IMG/VR virus record: IMGVR_UViG_3300027832_000016
Span: 1 to 64,000 of that record
Source of the DNA: a virus
DNA length: 64,000 bases
Reading direction: 5' to 3' (one strand)
Numbering within the stretch: the stretch's first letter is position 1; each line of letters begins with the position of its first letter. The notes under the pieces are model-generated. The model worked only from the letters and a program-made list of their open reading frames with translations. It was not told the origin of the DNA and made no database searches. The translations under genes and the position numbers were made by a program. Of this stretch, positions 34,186 through 43,323 are shown piece after piece.

Positions 34186-34439
34186 TGCTACGACTACGAG
34201 TTACTTCCCGATACACCTACGGAGACTACGACGACAATGGAAACTTGTTGTCTGAGCGCAAAACTGCATATCTGGGTGCTTACCAGGCCTACACTGTTCG
34301 GGCTGGGGATACCCTTGATGGGCTTGCGCACCGCATGTACTCGGATGCAACTCAATACTGGAGAATCGTTGATCTAAACCCACAACTTAGATTTCCATTG
34401 GGGCTCGTCCCTGGGACAATTATTAGGTTGCCATTATGA
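34185..34439 (+). CDS. LysM-domain baseplate protein (gpX-like)
   Basis: 84 residues. Residues 35-83 form one LysM domain: YTVRAGDTLDGLAHRMYSDA, then YWRIVDLNPQ and IIRLPL. In contractile tails such a short LysM protein links tube and baseplate hub (P2 gpX-like). It overlaps the following hub gene by four bases. Whether it binds peptidoglycan is not shown. Confidence 0.85.
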   Translation: MLRLRVTSRYTYGDYDDNGNLLSERKTAYLGAYQAYTVRAGDTLDGLAHRMYSDATQYWRIVDLNPQLRFPLGLVPGTIIRLPL

Positions 34440-35596
34440 TATTTAGCGGAGCAACTAAATCTGCGCCAACTGTTAAGGTTGACATTACAGGTGGGGTTGT
34501 TGATGACTCTTCAATAGTTTCTGTTGAGGTTTCTCTGGCCGAAAACAAGCATGACATGGCAACAATTACCTACGCTGGTTTTCCGGGCCTCGCTGTTACT
34601 GACTACAAGGGGCTACCAGTAAAGGTGTCCATCAGAAGTGACTCTGTTAACTTCTTGCACTTCTATGGGTATGTTTCCTATGTTGAAGTGGAGTCAAGAA
34701 CACACGCTGGGATTGTTAACAAGTCGGCAATTCAACTTGCCAAGGTTGTATGTTTTGGCACCAGTTACCAGATGAAGGGGCTTAAAAGTGCTTCGTATAA
34801 GAACATAACTTTGCCAAAGTTACTAGCCTCTATTTCTAAAAAATACAACCTCTCGTACTCAGTCCCCAACAATAGACTTGTGTTTAAACTCCTTACTCAA
34901 ACCAACCAATCGGATTGGGAGTTTCTAGTTTCCGTATGTGACAGTATCGGGTATGCAATCACCGCTAGTGATGCTCACCTAACTGTGTATGACCCCTCTT
35001 CTTCGTACCACAGGGGAATTGCTTCCATTCCATTAAGCACCCTCTTGTCAGATAACGGGGCGGACGAGAAGCCTGGGAATGTTGTTGACTTTACTGGGTA
35101 CATCGGGGATGTTACTCCGTATGGTTCGTCCGCAGGACAAACCCTTAAGGCGTTAGACATCAAGGGGAAACTACAATCCCACACGTCAACTACAACTTCT
35201 GGGCTTGGTAGGCCCTTCGGGCAACGCTTTATGGACGAAATAACTGTGAATGCTGCTACCAAAGAAGAACTAGTTAGCAAGACCGAGGGTTTCGCCCAAA
35301 AAGAATGGCCACTACGGGCGGATGTAACTGTTCTTGGAGTGGCCTCGGCTACCCCAGGACGGTTGGTTAACCTTAATAGGTATGATTCTGCATTTGATAT
35401 GGACTGGGTTATTGCGGAAGCAACACACTTCGTAACGCTAAGTAGGTACTTAACCACGCTCAAACTTAAAACAGATTCATTAAACACATCCCCGAGAGTT
35501 GATCGTGCGGGAAAGAGGTTTGTTGCCCCTCCAGTCCCAGTACTTAGTGCAGGCAATATATGGAGAAGTTCTGTGGATGTTGCAAATGTCTATTAA
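34436..35596 (+). CDS. Baseplate hub protein (gpD/VgrG-like)
   Basis: 386 residues. The N-terminal half has the strand pattern of late-control-D hub proteins (VSVEVSLAENKHDMATITYA, then LPVKVSIRSD). A helix at LPKLLASISKKYNLSY is followed by SDWEFLVSVCDSIGYAI. The C-terminal beta region is typical for the second tube-like ring domain. The trimeric hub attaches the spike to the tail tube. Overlaps LysM upstream and the OB protein downstream by eleven bases. Confidence 0.8.
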   Translation: MIFSGATKSAPTVKVDITGGVVDDSSIVSVEVSLAENKHDMATITYAGFPGLAVTDYKGLPVKVSIRSDSVNFLHFYGYVSYVEVESRTHAGIVNKSAIQLAKVVCFGTSYQMKGLKSASYKNITLPKLLASISKKYNLSYSVPNNRLVFKLLTQTNQSDWEFLVSVCDSIGYAITASDAHLTVYDPSSSYHRGIASIPLSTLLSDNGADEKPGNVVDFTGYIGDVTPYGSSAGQTLKALDIKGKLQSHTSTTTSGLGRPFGQRFMDEITVNAATKEELVSKTEGFAQKEWPLRADVTVLGVASATPGRLVNLNRYDSAFDMDWVIAEATHFVTLSRYLTTLKLKTDSLNTSPRVDRAGKRFVAPPVPVLSAGNIWRSSVDVANVY

Positions 35597-35879
35597 CTCT
35601 TACGGGGCTTTCAGGGCTGTTGTTTCCCGTGTGTCTTCGTCAACAGGAGAAATCGTTGTAAGGATGCCACCCTCTTTTGGTACAGATCTAACTGCTTCTA
35701 TTTCTAAGATAGGACGTACTTCTATAAATGGAGTGTGGCCAGTTCCCACAGTTGGAGAACAAGTACTGGTGGTGTCTGACGACGAGAACTTAACTAATGT
35801 GTTTATTGTTGATGTAAGCCCGTCATTAAACAAACTTAAAAACCTTGAAAACAGGGTATACGCATTGGAGCACCCATAA
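35586..35879 (+). CDS. Small OB-fold baseplate protein
   Basis: 97 residues from the ATG at 35586 (MSINSYGAFR). The strand set FRAVVSRVSSSTGEIVVRMP with VGEQVLVVSDDENLTNVFIV fits a gp5/gpV-like OB domain. The protein ends in a coiled coil (LNKLKNLENRVYALEHP) and has no beta-helical needle. It may be a reduced spike or an adaptor for a separate tip protein. The longer upstream start at 35499 overlaps the hub gene heavily and is unlikely. Confidence 0.6.
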   Translation: MSINSYGAFRAVVSRVSSSTGEIVVRMPPSFGTDLTASISKIGRTSINGVWPVPTVGEQVLVVSDDENLTNVFIVDVSPSLNKLKNLENRVYALEHP

Positions 35880-36292
35880 TGGCTGTTTTAAAAGTACCGT
35901 TTCAGATAGATTACTCTGGCTCAGTTTCAAGGGTTACAAGTTTTGAAACAATGATTAACCAGCAAATCCTTGATTTTATTGTTACTTCTCCATTCGAGCG
36001 AACTGTTATATCCAACTATGGCGCTGGGGTTGCTGGGATGCTCTTTGAGAATGAAGGCTCGTTACAGATGGCTGAGTGGCGAACCGCTGCCATGGCTAGG
36101 TTGAGTCAGGCTGTCCCTGGAGTACGAATTATAGAGTTATCAGTCGGCACACCCCCACAGATACAACAAGACCCAGAGACTGGGTCAACTATTCAAGTTA
36201 CTGTGTATTACTCAATCCCCTCGCAAGGAAATGACATCCAAACCTTTAGTACACTAGTCCCACGATTGATTACCGAGGAAACACTATTATGA
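35879..36292 (+). CDS. Baseplate wedge protein, gp25/gpW-like
   Basis: 137 residues. Contains VTSPFERTVISNYGAGVAGM and LFEN, the family hallmark for gp25-like lysozyme-fold wedge proteins, with the helix MAEWRTAAMARLSQAVPG. It forms the inner wedge ring that triggers sheath contraction. ATG overlaps the previous stop by one base. The next gene, baseplate J, overlaps by four. Confidence 0.85.
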   Translation: MAVLKVPFQIDYSGSVSRVTSFETMINQQILDFIVTSPFERTVISNYGAGVAGMLFENEGSLQMAEWRTAAMARLSQAVPGVRIIELSVGTPPQIQQDPETGSTIQVTVYYSIPSQGNDIQTFSTLVPRLITEETLL

Positions 36293-38103
36293 GCACCTTC
36301 AGTTACACCAACCGAGACTATGCTTCTATCAAAGAGGATCTACTTGCCCGTGCTGCGGTTATTTTCCCCGAATGGACATCACGAGAGAACTCGGACTTTG
36401 GGGTGCTACTGGTGGACCTTTGGGCGTATATGGGTGACACCCTGCACTACTACGTGGACCGCGCTGCTCGTGAGGCCTTTCTAAACACAGCCACACAACG
36501 CTCTTCGTTATTGGCCCTTGCTAACCTGCTGGACTATATTCCGTCTGGAATGTCCGCGTCCACTTCTAGTATCACCATCAACGCTTTGGAGTCTGGGGCT
36601 ACAGATGTAGACCCAATCCTTATTCCTGCTGGTACAAGGTTTACTGGGAAGTCCTTAATTGAGGACTCCGCAGATGTGATCTTTACTTCCAATCGTGCCA
36701 TAGCGTTTAATGGAACTGGTGCCGCTATTTCTGGATATACGGTCTACCAAATATCCCTTACTGAAGCAACCCCAGTGTTGTTTACCTTAACTCAGGGCGA
36801 AATCTTTACTGAGGAGTTTGTCAGTGATGGTCAGCCTGGACAGGTATTCTCGTTAACGCGCATTGGGGTAGTTGGCTCCAGCGTGACTGCAAGTGTTTCA
36901 GAAGGAGTTTCAGGGGCTGCTGTCACGTACTCTCGTGTATCTAGATTGATTTCTTCTGGAGGTACCACCCCAGTGTTTGTAGTGAACACCTATTCAGACG
37001 GAGTAACCGCTGTCACCTTTGGTAACAATGTGTACGGGAAAATACCTTCAGTGAATGCGGTCATCTCTATTACCTACCGAAAGAGTTTGGGTTCTTTGGG
37101 GAACTTAGCACCCAACTCAATCAATGCTTTTGAGTCAGTAACCAACACTTTTGGCCCGTCCTACGATGGGCTAATAATCATCCCCAACGTCAATAGGGCT
37201 GCTGGTGGTGTAGACACTGAGTCCTTAGAGTCTCTGCGGATTAACGTTCCAGCATCCTTTAGGTCACAAGATAGGGCGGTGTCCTTAGCAGACTACAAAG
37301 ACCTGTTGCTTAGGGTGGCGAATATCACAAAGGCAACAGTCTCTGTAGTTGTTGGGTCTACTTCTAAGTCTGGGCTCATTGTGAATAAGGCGCTAACAAC
37401 TAACGTGGCCACACTGACAACGTCCACCGCTCACGGGTTGACCGTTGGAGAGTCCATAGCGGTCTTTGATGTTGATGACACCTTCAATGGAACACATGTG
37501 GTTGTCGAAGTGCCTCTCACTACTACATTTACCTACGCCAAAACTGCCACCAATGTTACATCTGTCGCCGTTTCATCTGCCGCCCGTTTTAAAAATGCGC
37601 AAATAAAGTTGTTTCCAATGAGTACCCCAGATGTGTATGACGGAACCTTGCCAGTGGGGCCAACAACCAGCCCTCTGACACTCTCTGATGACACTAGGGC
37701 TAACGTGTATGACTACATCGTTCCACGAGAGATGGTTGGAATCAACTCTGTAGTAATCCCATCGGTTGTTTTAGAACTTGTAAAGGTTGAATGCACCATA
37801 AATGTGCTTCCTACGTTTGTTCAGACGACGGTTACAGACGCCGTCAAGGCAGCGATAAAAGAACTGTTTGTGTTTGATTCTGTGTCCTTCAGCCAGGTGG
37901 TCACATTGGGAACACTTTACAGAACTATTATGGATGTTGATGGTGTTGACTACACCAATATCTCGAAATTTACAACAGCAACTTCCGGAGTTGACACGGT
38001 GGCGCTTTCCCCATCTGTTCAGGGCGTTGCCTCTGGGGAGGTATCACTGCTGCTAATCTCTGATGTTGTGGTTACAGCAACTTCTGGTATTACGGTTGCC
38101 TAA
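36289..38103 (+). CDS. Baseplate J-like wedge protein
   Basis: 604 residues, somewhat long for the family. The N-terminus FSYTNRDYASIKEDLLARA with FGVLLVDLWAYMGDTLHYY and LLALANLLDYIPSGMSAS is characteristic. A central beta-rich insertion spans residues 350-430. A later GTLYRTIMDVDGVDYTNIS stretch is the conserved tail module. It bridges wedge and fibre attachment in the baseplate. Confidence 0.88.
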   Translation: MSTFSYTNRDYASIKEDLLARAAVIFPEWTSRENSDFGVLLVDLWAYMGDTLHYYVDRAAREAFLNTATQRSSLLALANLLDYIPSGMSASTSSITINALESGATDVDPILIPAGTRFTGKSLIEDSADVIFTSNRAIAFNGTGAAISGYTVYQISLTEATPVLFTLTQGEIFTEEFVSDGQPGQVFSLTRIGVVGSSVTASVSEGVSGAAVTYSRVSRLISSGGTTPVFVVNTYSDGVTAVTFGNNVYGKIPSVNAVISITYRKSLGSLGNLAPNSINAFESVTNTFGPSYDGLIIIPNVNRAAGGVDTESLESLRINVPASFRSQDRAVSLADYKDLLLRVANITKATVSVVVGSTSKSGLIVNKALTTNVATLTTSTAHGLTVGESIAVFDVDDTFNGTHVVVEVPLTTTFTYAKTATNVTSVAVSSAARFKNAQIKLFPMSTPDVYDGTLPVGPTTSPLTLSDDTRANVYDYIVPREMVGINSVVIPSVVLELVKVECTINVLPTFVQTTVTDAVKAAIKELFVFDSVSFSQVVTLGTLYRTIMDVDGVDYTNISKFTTATSGVDTVALSPSVQGVASGEVSLLLISDVVVTATSGITVA

Positions 38104-39743
38104 TGGCATTTACATCCTTTAGGATACGCCGCGCAGACCTTGTAGAGGCCCCAGACTTAAACCCATTTGGGTCATATGTTCGTGGTTCAGATACTGAGGC
38201 TCCGCCGGGGCAAACACGTCTTGTCTCAGACTCCGCCCTCCGTGCTGATGGGTTTATCATTGCAACAGACAAGTTCATCAGCGTAACCTTTACGGCCAAG
38301 GCGATAAGTTACTCAAGCGTGTTATTGGAGTGGACTCCATTTACTCTGAATAACCCAGTGTTAAACACTACAGGAGATACAACAATCACAGATGTTGTAA
38401 TTGTTTACTCAAAAACTGGCCCCCCAGAAACCGTAAGAAATGGTACTGTGGTTAAGACGCAACTGTGGTCAGACCCTTTGTATAGTGCCACACATATTAA
38501 TGCCCCCGAAGGCAGGTGGGCGTACTACTCCATGTTTTTGCACTACAACCAAAACGGAACGGGAGCGAGTGGCGTTAACTGGTACGAAAAGGTTGCTGAA
38601 CTCCAAGAGTTAGTTCCTAAAGACCTTGGATCTGTGGCACAACTGTGGGGCAGAATCCCTCAGTATTATCGAGTGGCAGACACCATTGGTCGAAATCTTG
38701 ACCCAGAAATTAAGAATCGTGGTCAGTTGGAGAGGTTCATCAACATATTTGGTTTTGAGTTAGATAGAACCAGAACTCTTATTGATTCTGTTATGTCCCA
38801 GTACGACCCAAACATCACCGACGCTAGTTCCATCGAGAACCTTTCAGAAATGTTTGGCTTGGAGATGACCCCACCTGAGATTGGCATATCCAAGTCCAGG
38901 CAAATTCTGCAAGACATTGGGTATTACCGCCAACGAAAAGGAACGCTGGCATCGGTTCAGCAGTACCTATCTGCGGTTACAAACACACAGGTAGACATTC
39001 TTGAGTCCCCTGTTTCCCCAAGGTACTCCTTTAGGGTTTACGCAGAGAGAGTAAACCTGGTTGTTGATTCTAAGTTCGTTATCACCTCCGGGACTAAAAA
39101 ATGGAAGGTAGAACAACAGGACGTAGACACAACTGTTGTAAACGCCGCTGGTGTTCTTACCATCTCTAACCCAACTGCTGCTGCTGTGCAGGTTGCGTTG
39201 GTATCTGATATTGCTGTTCCCGTACTCGCAGACATTGAGTACTGGTCATCTGTAAAGATGACTGGCGACGGCTCAGTGTACGGGGGGCAGTGGGCCGCAA
39301 GTGGGGACTGGTCTGACTGGGCAACAGACCCACAGGATGAGTTGTTGCTCACTGCGGAGATAGCACCTACCGATAGGGTTGTTATTAAAATGCCAGACCT
39401 AGCAACTACTGGGTCGAAATTCCCAGTTACTATATTTAGCATTGCGGCAGAATCAAGCATAACTCTCACAGAGTGGATGGTGGAACCCTACACTTCCGGA
39501 ACCTTTTGGAATGGTGACTCAGACTTTGGTGGATTTATCTACCAAAACTTCTTCGCAGACTACGCATGGAGTGGCTCTCCGTACGCATCCTATTCGCTCT
39601 ACTCCACAAGCAAGAAGAGAACACAAGATGCTGTGACTACCCTTCTCCCCAGAATACTTCCTGTTAGTATGCTTATTGACACCACTATTTTTGATATCAG
39701 TACTGACTTGACATTTGATTGGATTCCTGGCAGGCTAAGTTAG
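38103..39743 (+). CDS. Tail protein I-like baseplate protein
   Basis: 546 residues. Residues about 175-300 hold the tail-protein-I core: RIPQYYRVADTIGRNLDPEI, LERFINIFGFELDRTRTL and GYYRQRKGTLASVQQYLSAV. The N-terminal 170 and C-terminal 220 residues are beta-rich additions, longer than in P2. They probably connect to tail fibres. It is the last structural gene of the baseplate block. Confidence 0.75.
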   Translation: MAFTSFRIRRADLVEAPDLNPFGSYVRGSDTEAPPGQTRLVSDSALRADGFIIATDKFISVTFTAKAISYSSVLLEWTPFTLNNPVLNTTGDTTITDVVIVYSKTGPPETVRNGTVVKTQLWSDPLYSATHINAPEGRWAYYSMFLHYNQNGTGASGVNWYEKVAELQELVPKDLGSVAQLWGRIPQYYRVADTIGRNLDPEIKNRGQLERFINIFGFELDRTRTLIDSVMSQYDPNITDASSIENLSEMFGLEMTPPEIGISKSRQILQDIGYYRQRKGTLASVQQYLSAVTNTQVDILESPVSPRYSFRVYAERVNLVVDSKFVITSGTKKWKVEQQDVDTTVVNAAGVLTISNPTAAAVQVALVSDIAVPVLADIEYWSSVKMTGDGSVYGGQWAASGDWSDWATDPQDELLLTAEIAPTDRVVIKMPDLATTGSKFPVTIFSIAAESSITLTEWMVEPYTSGTFWNGDSDFGGFIYQNFFADYAWSGSPYASYSLYSTSKKRTQDAVTTLLPRILPVSMLIDTTIFDISTDLTFDWIPGRLS

Positions 39744-39767
39744 TAGACACTGCAAAGTTTTAAGGAC

Positions 39768-40025
39768 ATGATGACCTACATAATTTGTGCACTAGCAGTT
39801 TACAAAGTGATGCAATTGTTGGACGCGGTCACCCCGAGAGAGGCTATGCCGTGGGTAAAGGTATTGGCAGGGATTGTCTTATCTTACGCCGCCACCTTTA
39901 TTTTGCCCTTTGATGACCGTTGGCTTGCAGGGCTTGCGGTGTCTGCTTTGGCTGGGGGTTGCCATGCGGTACTAAGGTTGCTAACCTTGTTGGGAGATTG
40001 GGCGAATAAACGTTCACTAAAATAA
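39768..40025 (+). CDS. Small membrane protein after baseplate genes
   Basis: 85 residues. Hydrophobic segments around YIICALAVYKVMQLL, VLAGIVLSYAATFILPF and LAVSALAGGCHAVLRLLTLL indicate two to three membrane helices, with a basic C-terminus (NKRSLK). Similar proteins occur at this place in actinobacteriophages. A holin-like role is possible, but the lysis genes are elsewhere. Confidence 0.6.
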   Translation: MMTYIICALAVYKVMQLLDAVTPREAMPWVKVLAGIVLSYAATFILPFDDRWLAGLAVSALAGGCHAVLRLLTLLGDWANKRSLK

Positions 40026-40037
40026 AAAGGAGACAAC

Positions 40038-40655
40038 ATGGAATACCTGATTGCAGGTACAGGCAACTCATCAGACAACGTCATCGAGGCGGGTCTTGGT
40101 GATGTTAAAGAGGGCGCAAAGTTTCACTACTTGTGGACTGGTAAACCCACGGCTGGTCAAGCACGAGTATTGGATTGGCTGCTGGATTACTCCGCAGACT
40201 TCACAATTTACACAGAGACTGGACGCATACCCACCAACCTAGGTCAGGCCACTAGTGAAATTGTCAAGGTAGATAGCCTGTTCCCAGACGCATTAAACTT
40301 CAACAAAAAGGCTAAGGTTCTTTTGCTGTGGGATGAGAACGAGCAAAATGACCCAACTGAAACAACTAAGGAAATAGTCCTGTTGGCGGACTCCTTGGGA
40401 ATGACCATTTTAGACCTCACCAATGGGTTAGTCCCTATTGAGGTGGAGGGGGACACCCCTACCCCTACAATCCCCGCTAAGGCCACTGAGAGCCCCGTAG
40501 CGGTGTCAAAAGCATCTTCTGGTAGGTCAAGGCCCTCTCTCACTTCTGAGGCCTTAGAGAGGCTTACAATGGTTCATATGGTGCTTACCTACGAGGATGG
40601 CACACACTCTTCAATGATTCTTACCCCACAGGAAATCGCCCTCGTATTTCCTTAA
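40038..40655 (+). CDS. Conserved-type phage protein of unknown function
   Basis: 205 residues behind AAGGAG. The N-terminal 140 residues look like an alpha-beta fold: LWTGKPTAGQARVLDWLLDY, KVLLLWDENE, VLLADSLGMTILDLTNGLVP. The C-terminal part has a disordered Pro/Thr/Lys-rich linker, then LTSEALERLTMVHMVLTYE and a final short domain. The alpha-beta part could bind nucleotides or nucleic acid, but no motif is diagnostic. It lies between the structural and replication blocks. Confidence 0.6.
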   Translation: MEYLIAGTGNSSDNVIEAGLGDVKEGAKFHYLWTGKPTAGQARVLDWLLDYSADFTIYTETGRIPTNLGQATSEIVKVDSLFPDALNFNKKAKVLLLWDENEQNDPTETTKEIVLLADSLGMTILDLTNGLVPIEVEGDTPTPTIPAKATESPVAVSKASSGRSRPSLTSEALERLTMVHMVLTYEDGTHSSMILTPQEIALVFP

Positions 40656-40664
40656 AGACTGTGG

Positions 40665-40703
40665 GGCGGTGGTAGGAAAAAGGGGAAGAAACCCACCACC
40701 GCC
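40665..40703. repeat. Inverted repeat GGCGGTGGT / ACCACCGCC
   Basis: Nine-base perfect arms around a 21-base purine-rich spacer, just after the 40038 gene. No T run follows. It may act as an operator or attenuator before the replication genes. Confidence 0.5.
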
Positions 40704-40797
40704 GCAGACACAGCGCCCACATCCGAAGATTGGACTATCAGGGAGAAGGGGACCCCGACTAATAACAAGACTAGCACAACAACAGAAAGAGCACAAC

Positions 40798-41370
40798 ATG
40801 ACAAAGAGCAAGTTTGGCGGACAATTCATACCAGTACCGAGATGGGCATTGGAGTATCTGAGAGGGGACAATTTGGCCCTTGCGGTGCTGGTTAACGCCC
40901 TGCAATACATGGACAATGACACTCAGCAACTAACAACATCATATGAACACTTGGCCAAACTGACTGGGACTAGCAGAAGGACAGTAATCAGGGCTATGGC
41001 TCGTTTGGTTGAAATTGGGGTTATACACAAGAAGGTTCGTCGTGGAACAAAGGGCAGTAATCAGACAAACAGGTACACGATTGACTTCAACAACCCAGCA
41101 TCTGGACTGGGGGGTAGTGTCACCACAGACACTAGGGGGGGTGTCACCACAGGCACTACCCTAGTGTCACCACGGACACCCTCGGGGGGTGGCCCCAGTG
41201 ACACCCAATCTATAGAGACTTATCATAATCTAGAAGGGGGAGAAAACCAAACCAAAGAAAAAGACCTATTTCTGTCGGACCCTAAGTGGGAACGTCAGTT
41301 CAAACTAATCACGGAGAAGACTTGCAGAGAGTCTGGAGAACATGTAGAGTATCCTCCCACAGGAGGCTGA
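40798..41370 (+). CDS. Winged-helix replication-type protein
   Basis: 190 residues from ATG 40798. The motif FIPVPRWALEYLRGDNLALA with AVLVNALQYMDND and YEHLAKLTGTSRRTVIRAM is the wHTH of phage replication initiators. The C-terminus is Gly/Thr-rich and disordered, with repeated VTT-G-T segments. It stands first in the replication block and may recruit the helicase loader. An upstream GTG at 40669 would add a Pro-rich tail across an inverted repeat, so I rejected it. Confidence 0.7.
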   Translation: MTKSKFGGQFIPVPRWALEYLRGDNLALAVLVNALQYMDNDTQQLTTSYEHLAKLTGTSRRTVIRAMARLVEIGVIHKKVRRGTKGSNQTNRYTIDFNNPASGLGGSVTTDTRGGVTTGTTLVSPRTPSGGGPSDTQSIETYHNLEGGENQTKEKDLFLSDPKWERQFKLITEKTCRESGEHVEYPPTGG

Positions 41371-41371
41371 T

Positions 41372-41551
41372 ATGGATGCCGAGATAGATATCGTGCTGGA
41401 ACATCTTCAGGCAAATTGCCAAGAGACATTAGCCAGATGGCGTAAAACAGCACCTGGCCCACTCAAGCAGATGGCTTGGAACAGTTACTCTGAGGATAGA
41501 GACAAACTAGAAGAATATCAAAGCGGTATAACAGAAGGAGACAACAAGTGA
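41372..41551 (+). CDS. Small acidic helical protein
   Basis: 59 residues behind a strong AGGAGG at 41361-41366. Sequence MDAEIDIVLEHLQANCQETL and ARWRKTAPGP. It overlaps the ligase gene by four bases (GTGA). Function unknown. Confidence 0.55.
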   Translation: MDAEIDIVLEHLQANCQETLARWRKTAPGPLKQMAWNSYSEDRDKLEEYQSGITEGDNK

Positions 41552-42336
41552 TAGAAGAACACAAAGTGCGTGAAGAGCGGTACCCAGCATTTGGAAAGAT
41601 TCCGCGCCATCGTAGACCAATCACAATCACCGAAAAGATTGATGGTTCAAATGGTCTAATTTTAATCGAGCAGCACCCAGAGATTCTGGATGAGTTCCAT
41701 GTCCGTGCTGGTGGCCGCACACGGTGGTTGTCCTACGAAACCAAAGAGGCAGACAATCATGGTTTCGCCCGTTGGGTACAAGAGAACAAAGACACACTGG
41801 CAGCAGATCTTGGCGTGGGCCATCACTATGGCGAGTGGTGGGGTTCAAGCATCAATCGTGGCTACGGACTTCTCAACGGTGATAAACGATTCAGCCTGTT
41901 CAACATCTCTCGCTGGTTCGAGGTTCCATTTCTAACGCCGAAACTCTGTAGTGTTCCCGTGATCGCGGGGAACATCCCATGGCTTGAGGCTGAATCGGCT
42001 ATCGGGGAAGCGCTCACTGGCTTGAGGCTGCGTGGTTCATTTGCCGCCCCAGGCTACATGAAGCCAGAAGGCGTTGTTATCTTTGAACATTCAAGTAATC
42101 GTCTGTCAAAAGTTACTATTGAAAAAGATGCTGAGTGGAAGGGGAAGCAAGCAAAGAAGTCCAAAGAGGAACTCGACGCTGAGGCGGGGGAACTTTATGA
42201 GAAGACCACGGCGGATGCGCTGGACGAATACAATGAGTCAACCAAAGCATTCGCGGCGGTTTACAATGAGGCAATGAAATCTGCAAACAAACGGTTCAAC
42301 GCAACGATAGACCTCATAAGTAGCGGGAGAGAATAA
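41548..42336 (+). CDS. RNA ligase (Rnl2-type nucleotidyltransferase)
   Basis: 262 residues. Motif I is EKIDGSNG with nucleophilic Lys30. GEWWG is motif III-like, KPEGVVIF is motif IV and KVTIEKD motif V. This is the RNA/DNA ligase nucleotidyltransferase core, which joins 3'-OH and 5'-phosphate ends using ATP. The C-terminal 65 residues are helical and charged. No polynucleotide kinase gene is visible nearby, so its partner may be host-encoded or outside the window. Phages use such ligases to repair cleaved tRNAs. GTG start. Confidence 0.75.
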   Translation: MIEEHKVREERYPAFGKIPRHRRPITITEKIDGSNGLILIEQHPEILDEFHVRAGGRTRWLSYETKEADNHGFARWVQENKDTLAADLGVGHHYGEWWGSSINRGYGLLNGDKRFSLFNISRWFEVPFLTPKLCSVPVIAGNIPWLEAESAIGEALTGLRLRGSFAAPGYMKPEGVVIFEHSSNRLSKVTIEKDAEWKGKQAKKSKEELDAEAGELYEKTTADALDEYNESTKAFAAVYNEAMKSANKRFNATIDLISSGRE

Positions 42337-42337
42337 C

Positions 42338-42610
42338 ATGTCACAATTTCCACGGGATCATGCACTGGCAGTGTTTATGCAAAACATCGTAGAGATAACA
42401 ACTAGACGTGTCTTAGACACTGTTGAGATAGATAATGAGTTTGAGATAGCCATGAGTTCTTTGCGCATACATTATGAAAATGAGATAATGGACATTGAGC
42501 AAGATGAAGCCTCGGCTGAAGCAAACCGTCTCCACGCCTTGGATAAAAGAGATGCCGAGCAACAAGAAATAACTGCATATAACCTCTCCTGTGATGAGGG
42601 AGGAGATTGA
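42338..42610 (+). CDS. Small acidic helical protein
   Basis: 90 residues, mainly helix: NIVEITTRRVLDTVEIDNEF and IEQDEASAEANRLHALDKRD. Highly acidic. Coupled by single-base overlap to the next small gene. Unknown function. Confidence 0.5.
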   Translation: MSQFPRDHALAVFMQNIVEITTRRVLDTVEIDNEFEIAMSSLRIHYENEIMDIEQDEASAEANRLHALDKRDAEQQEITAYNLSCDEGGD

Positions 42611-42786
42611 TGAGTGGCAGGAACAAGATAATTGGCATGGCTAAAGAACGAGACATGTTAATGGCTAGAATTGATTTCTTGGAACATGAAGTGGAACGGC
42701 TACGGAAGTTTGAGGTTCAACATTACATCCGTTATGGGCAGGGAAAGTTCGTCCAATACGAGACATTAGAGGAGGGGCTGTTATGA
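42610..42786 (+). CDS. Tiny coiled-coil protein
   Basis: 58 residues with a clear heptad-like helix (LMARIDFLEHEVERLRKFEV), then YIRYGQGKFVQYETLEEG. ATG overlaps the preceding stop by one base, and its own stop overlaps the next ATG. This chain of coupling supports translation. Function unknown. Confidence 0.5.
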   Translation: MSGRNKIIGMAKERDMLMARIDFLEHEVERLRKFEVQHYIRYGQGKFVQYETLEEGLL

Positions 42787-42935
42787 AGCGAACGATGCGC
42801 TGGATGTGGGAGTACGAAACTCTTGGAACGGATGAAAAGGGTAAGCCGCTAAAGGGAACAGCAATGTCCCTAACACCAGTTGAGAACAGTAGAAGGATTC
42901 GAGTTGCACATTATGGTGAAAATAAGAAAGACTGA
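42783..42935 (+). CDS. Tiny basic protein
   Basis: 50 residues, MKRTMRWMWEYETLGTDEKG and a basic C-terminus. Overlaps both neighbours. Function unknown. Confidence 0.45.
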   Translation: MKRTMRWMWEYETLGTDEKGKPLKGTAMSLTPVENSRRIRVAHYGENKKD

Positions 42936-43323
42936 CGACTGGGATGTCAAATCCATAGGACAGGACATAGATGAAGGCGTGGTACACCCACTAGAAAAGA
43001 CTGGGAGTTTACTTCGTCTTGTTAGTTACTTTCGAGAGGCTACAACGTCGTCGTCCATGACACTGAACGCACCAGTAAACGGCCCAGCCTTAACAAAGGC
43101 ATTCAAGAACATGCGTGAGAAGGGAGTGACATCCAATCAGATGTACCAGATGATTGATCTGTTCGCAAAGGAGATTAAGCAAACACCACTACCAATTGAG
43201 GTTTCAGCCTGGCGAGGATTCCTTGCCAAGCAAGATAAACTATTCAAACTTGTGACTATTGGGGTTGCTGTTGTTGACGACTCAGAGTACATTTTGGACT
43301 CAAGATTGGAAAAATACTTATGA
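42913..43323 (+). CDS. Hypothetical protein before helicase loader
   Basis: 136 residues from ATG 42913 (MVKIRKTDDWD). Mixed helices and strands; features NGPALTKAFKNMREKGVTSN and MYQMIDLFAKEIKQ. It is coupled to the helicase-loader gene by a four-base overlap, so it may belong to the replisome. No motif identified. A start upstream at 42880 would overlap the previous gene more. Confidence 0.55.
   Translation: MVKIRKTDDWDVKSIGQDIDEGVVHPLEKTGSLLRLVSYFREATTSSSMTLNAPVNGPALTKAFKNMREKGVTSNQMYQMIDLFAKEIKQTPLPIEVSAWRGFLAKQDKLFKLVTIGVAVVDDSEYILDSRLEKYL

Noticed and set aside
40669-40797. Longer N-terminus for the winged-helix protein from GTG 40669
   Set aside because: It begins within an inverted repeat and gives a Pro/Arg-rich tail, whereas the ATG at 40798 gives the expected family N-terminus.
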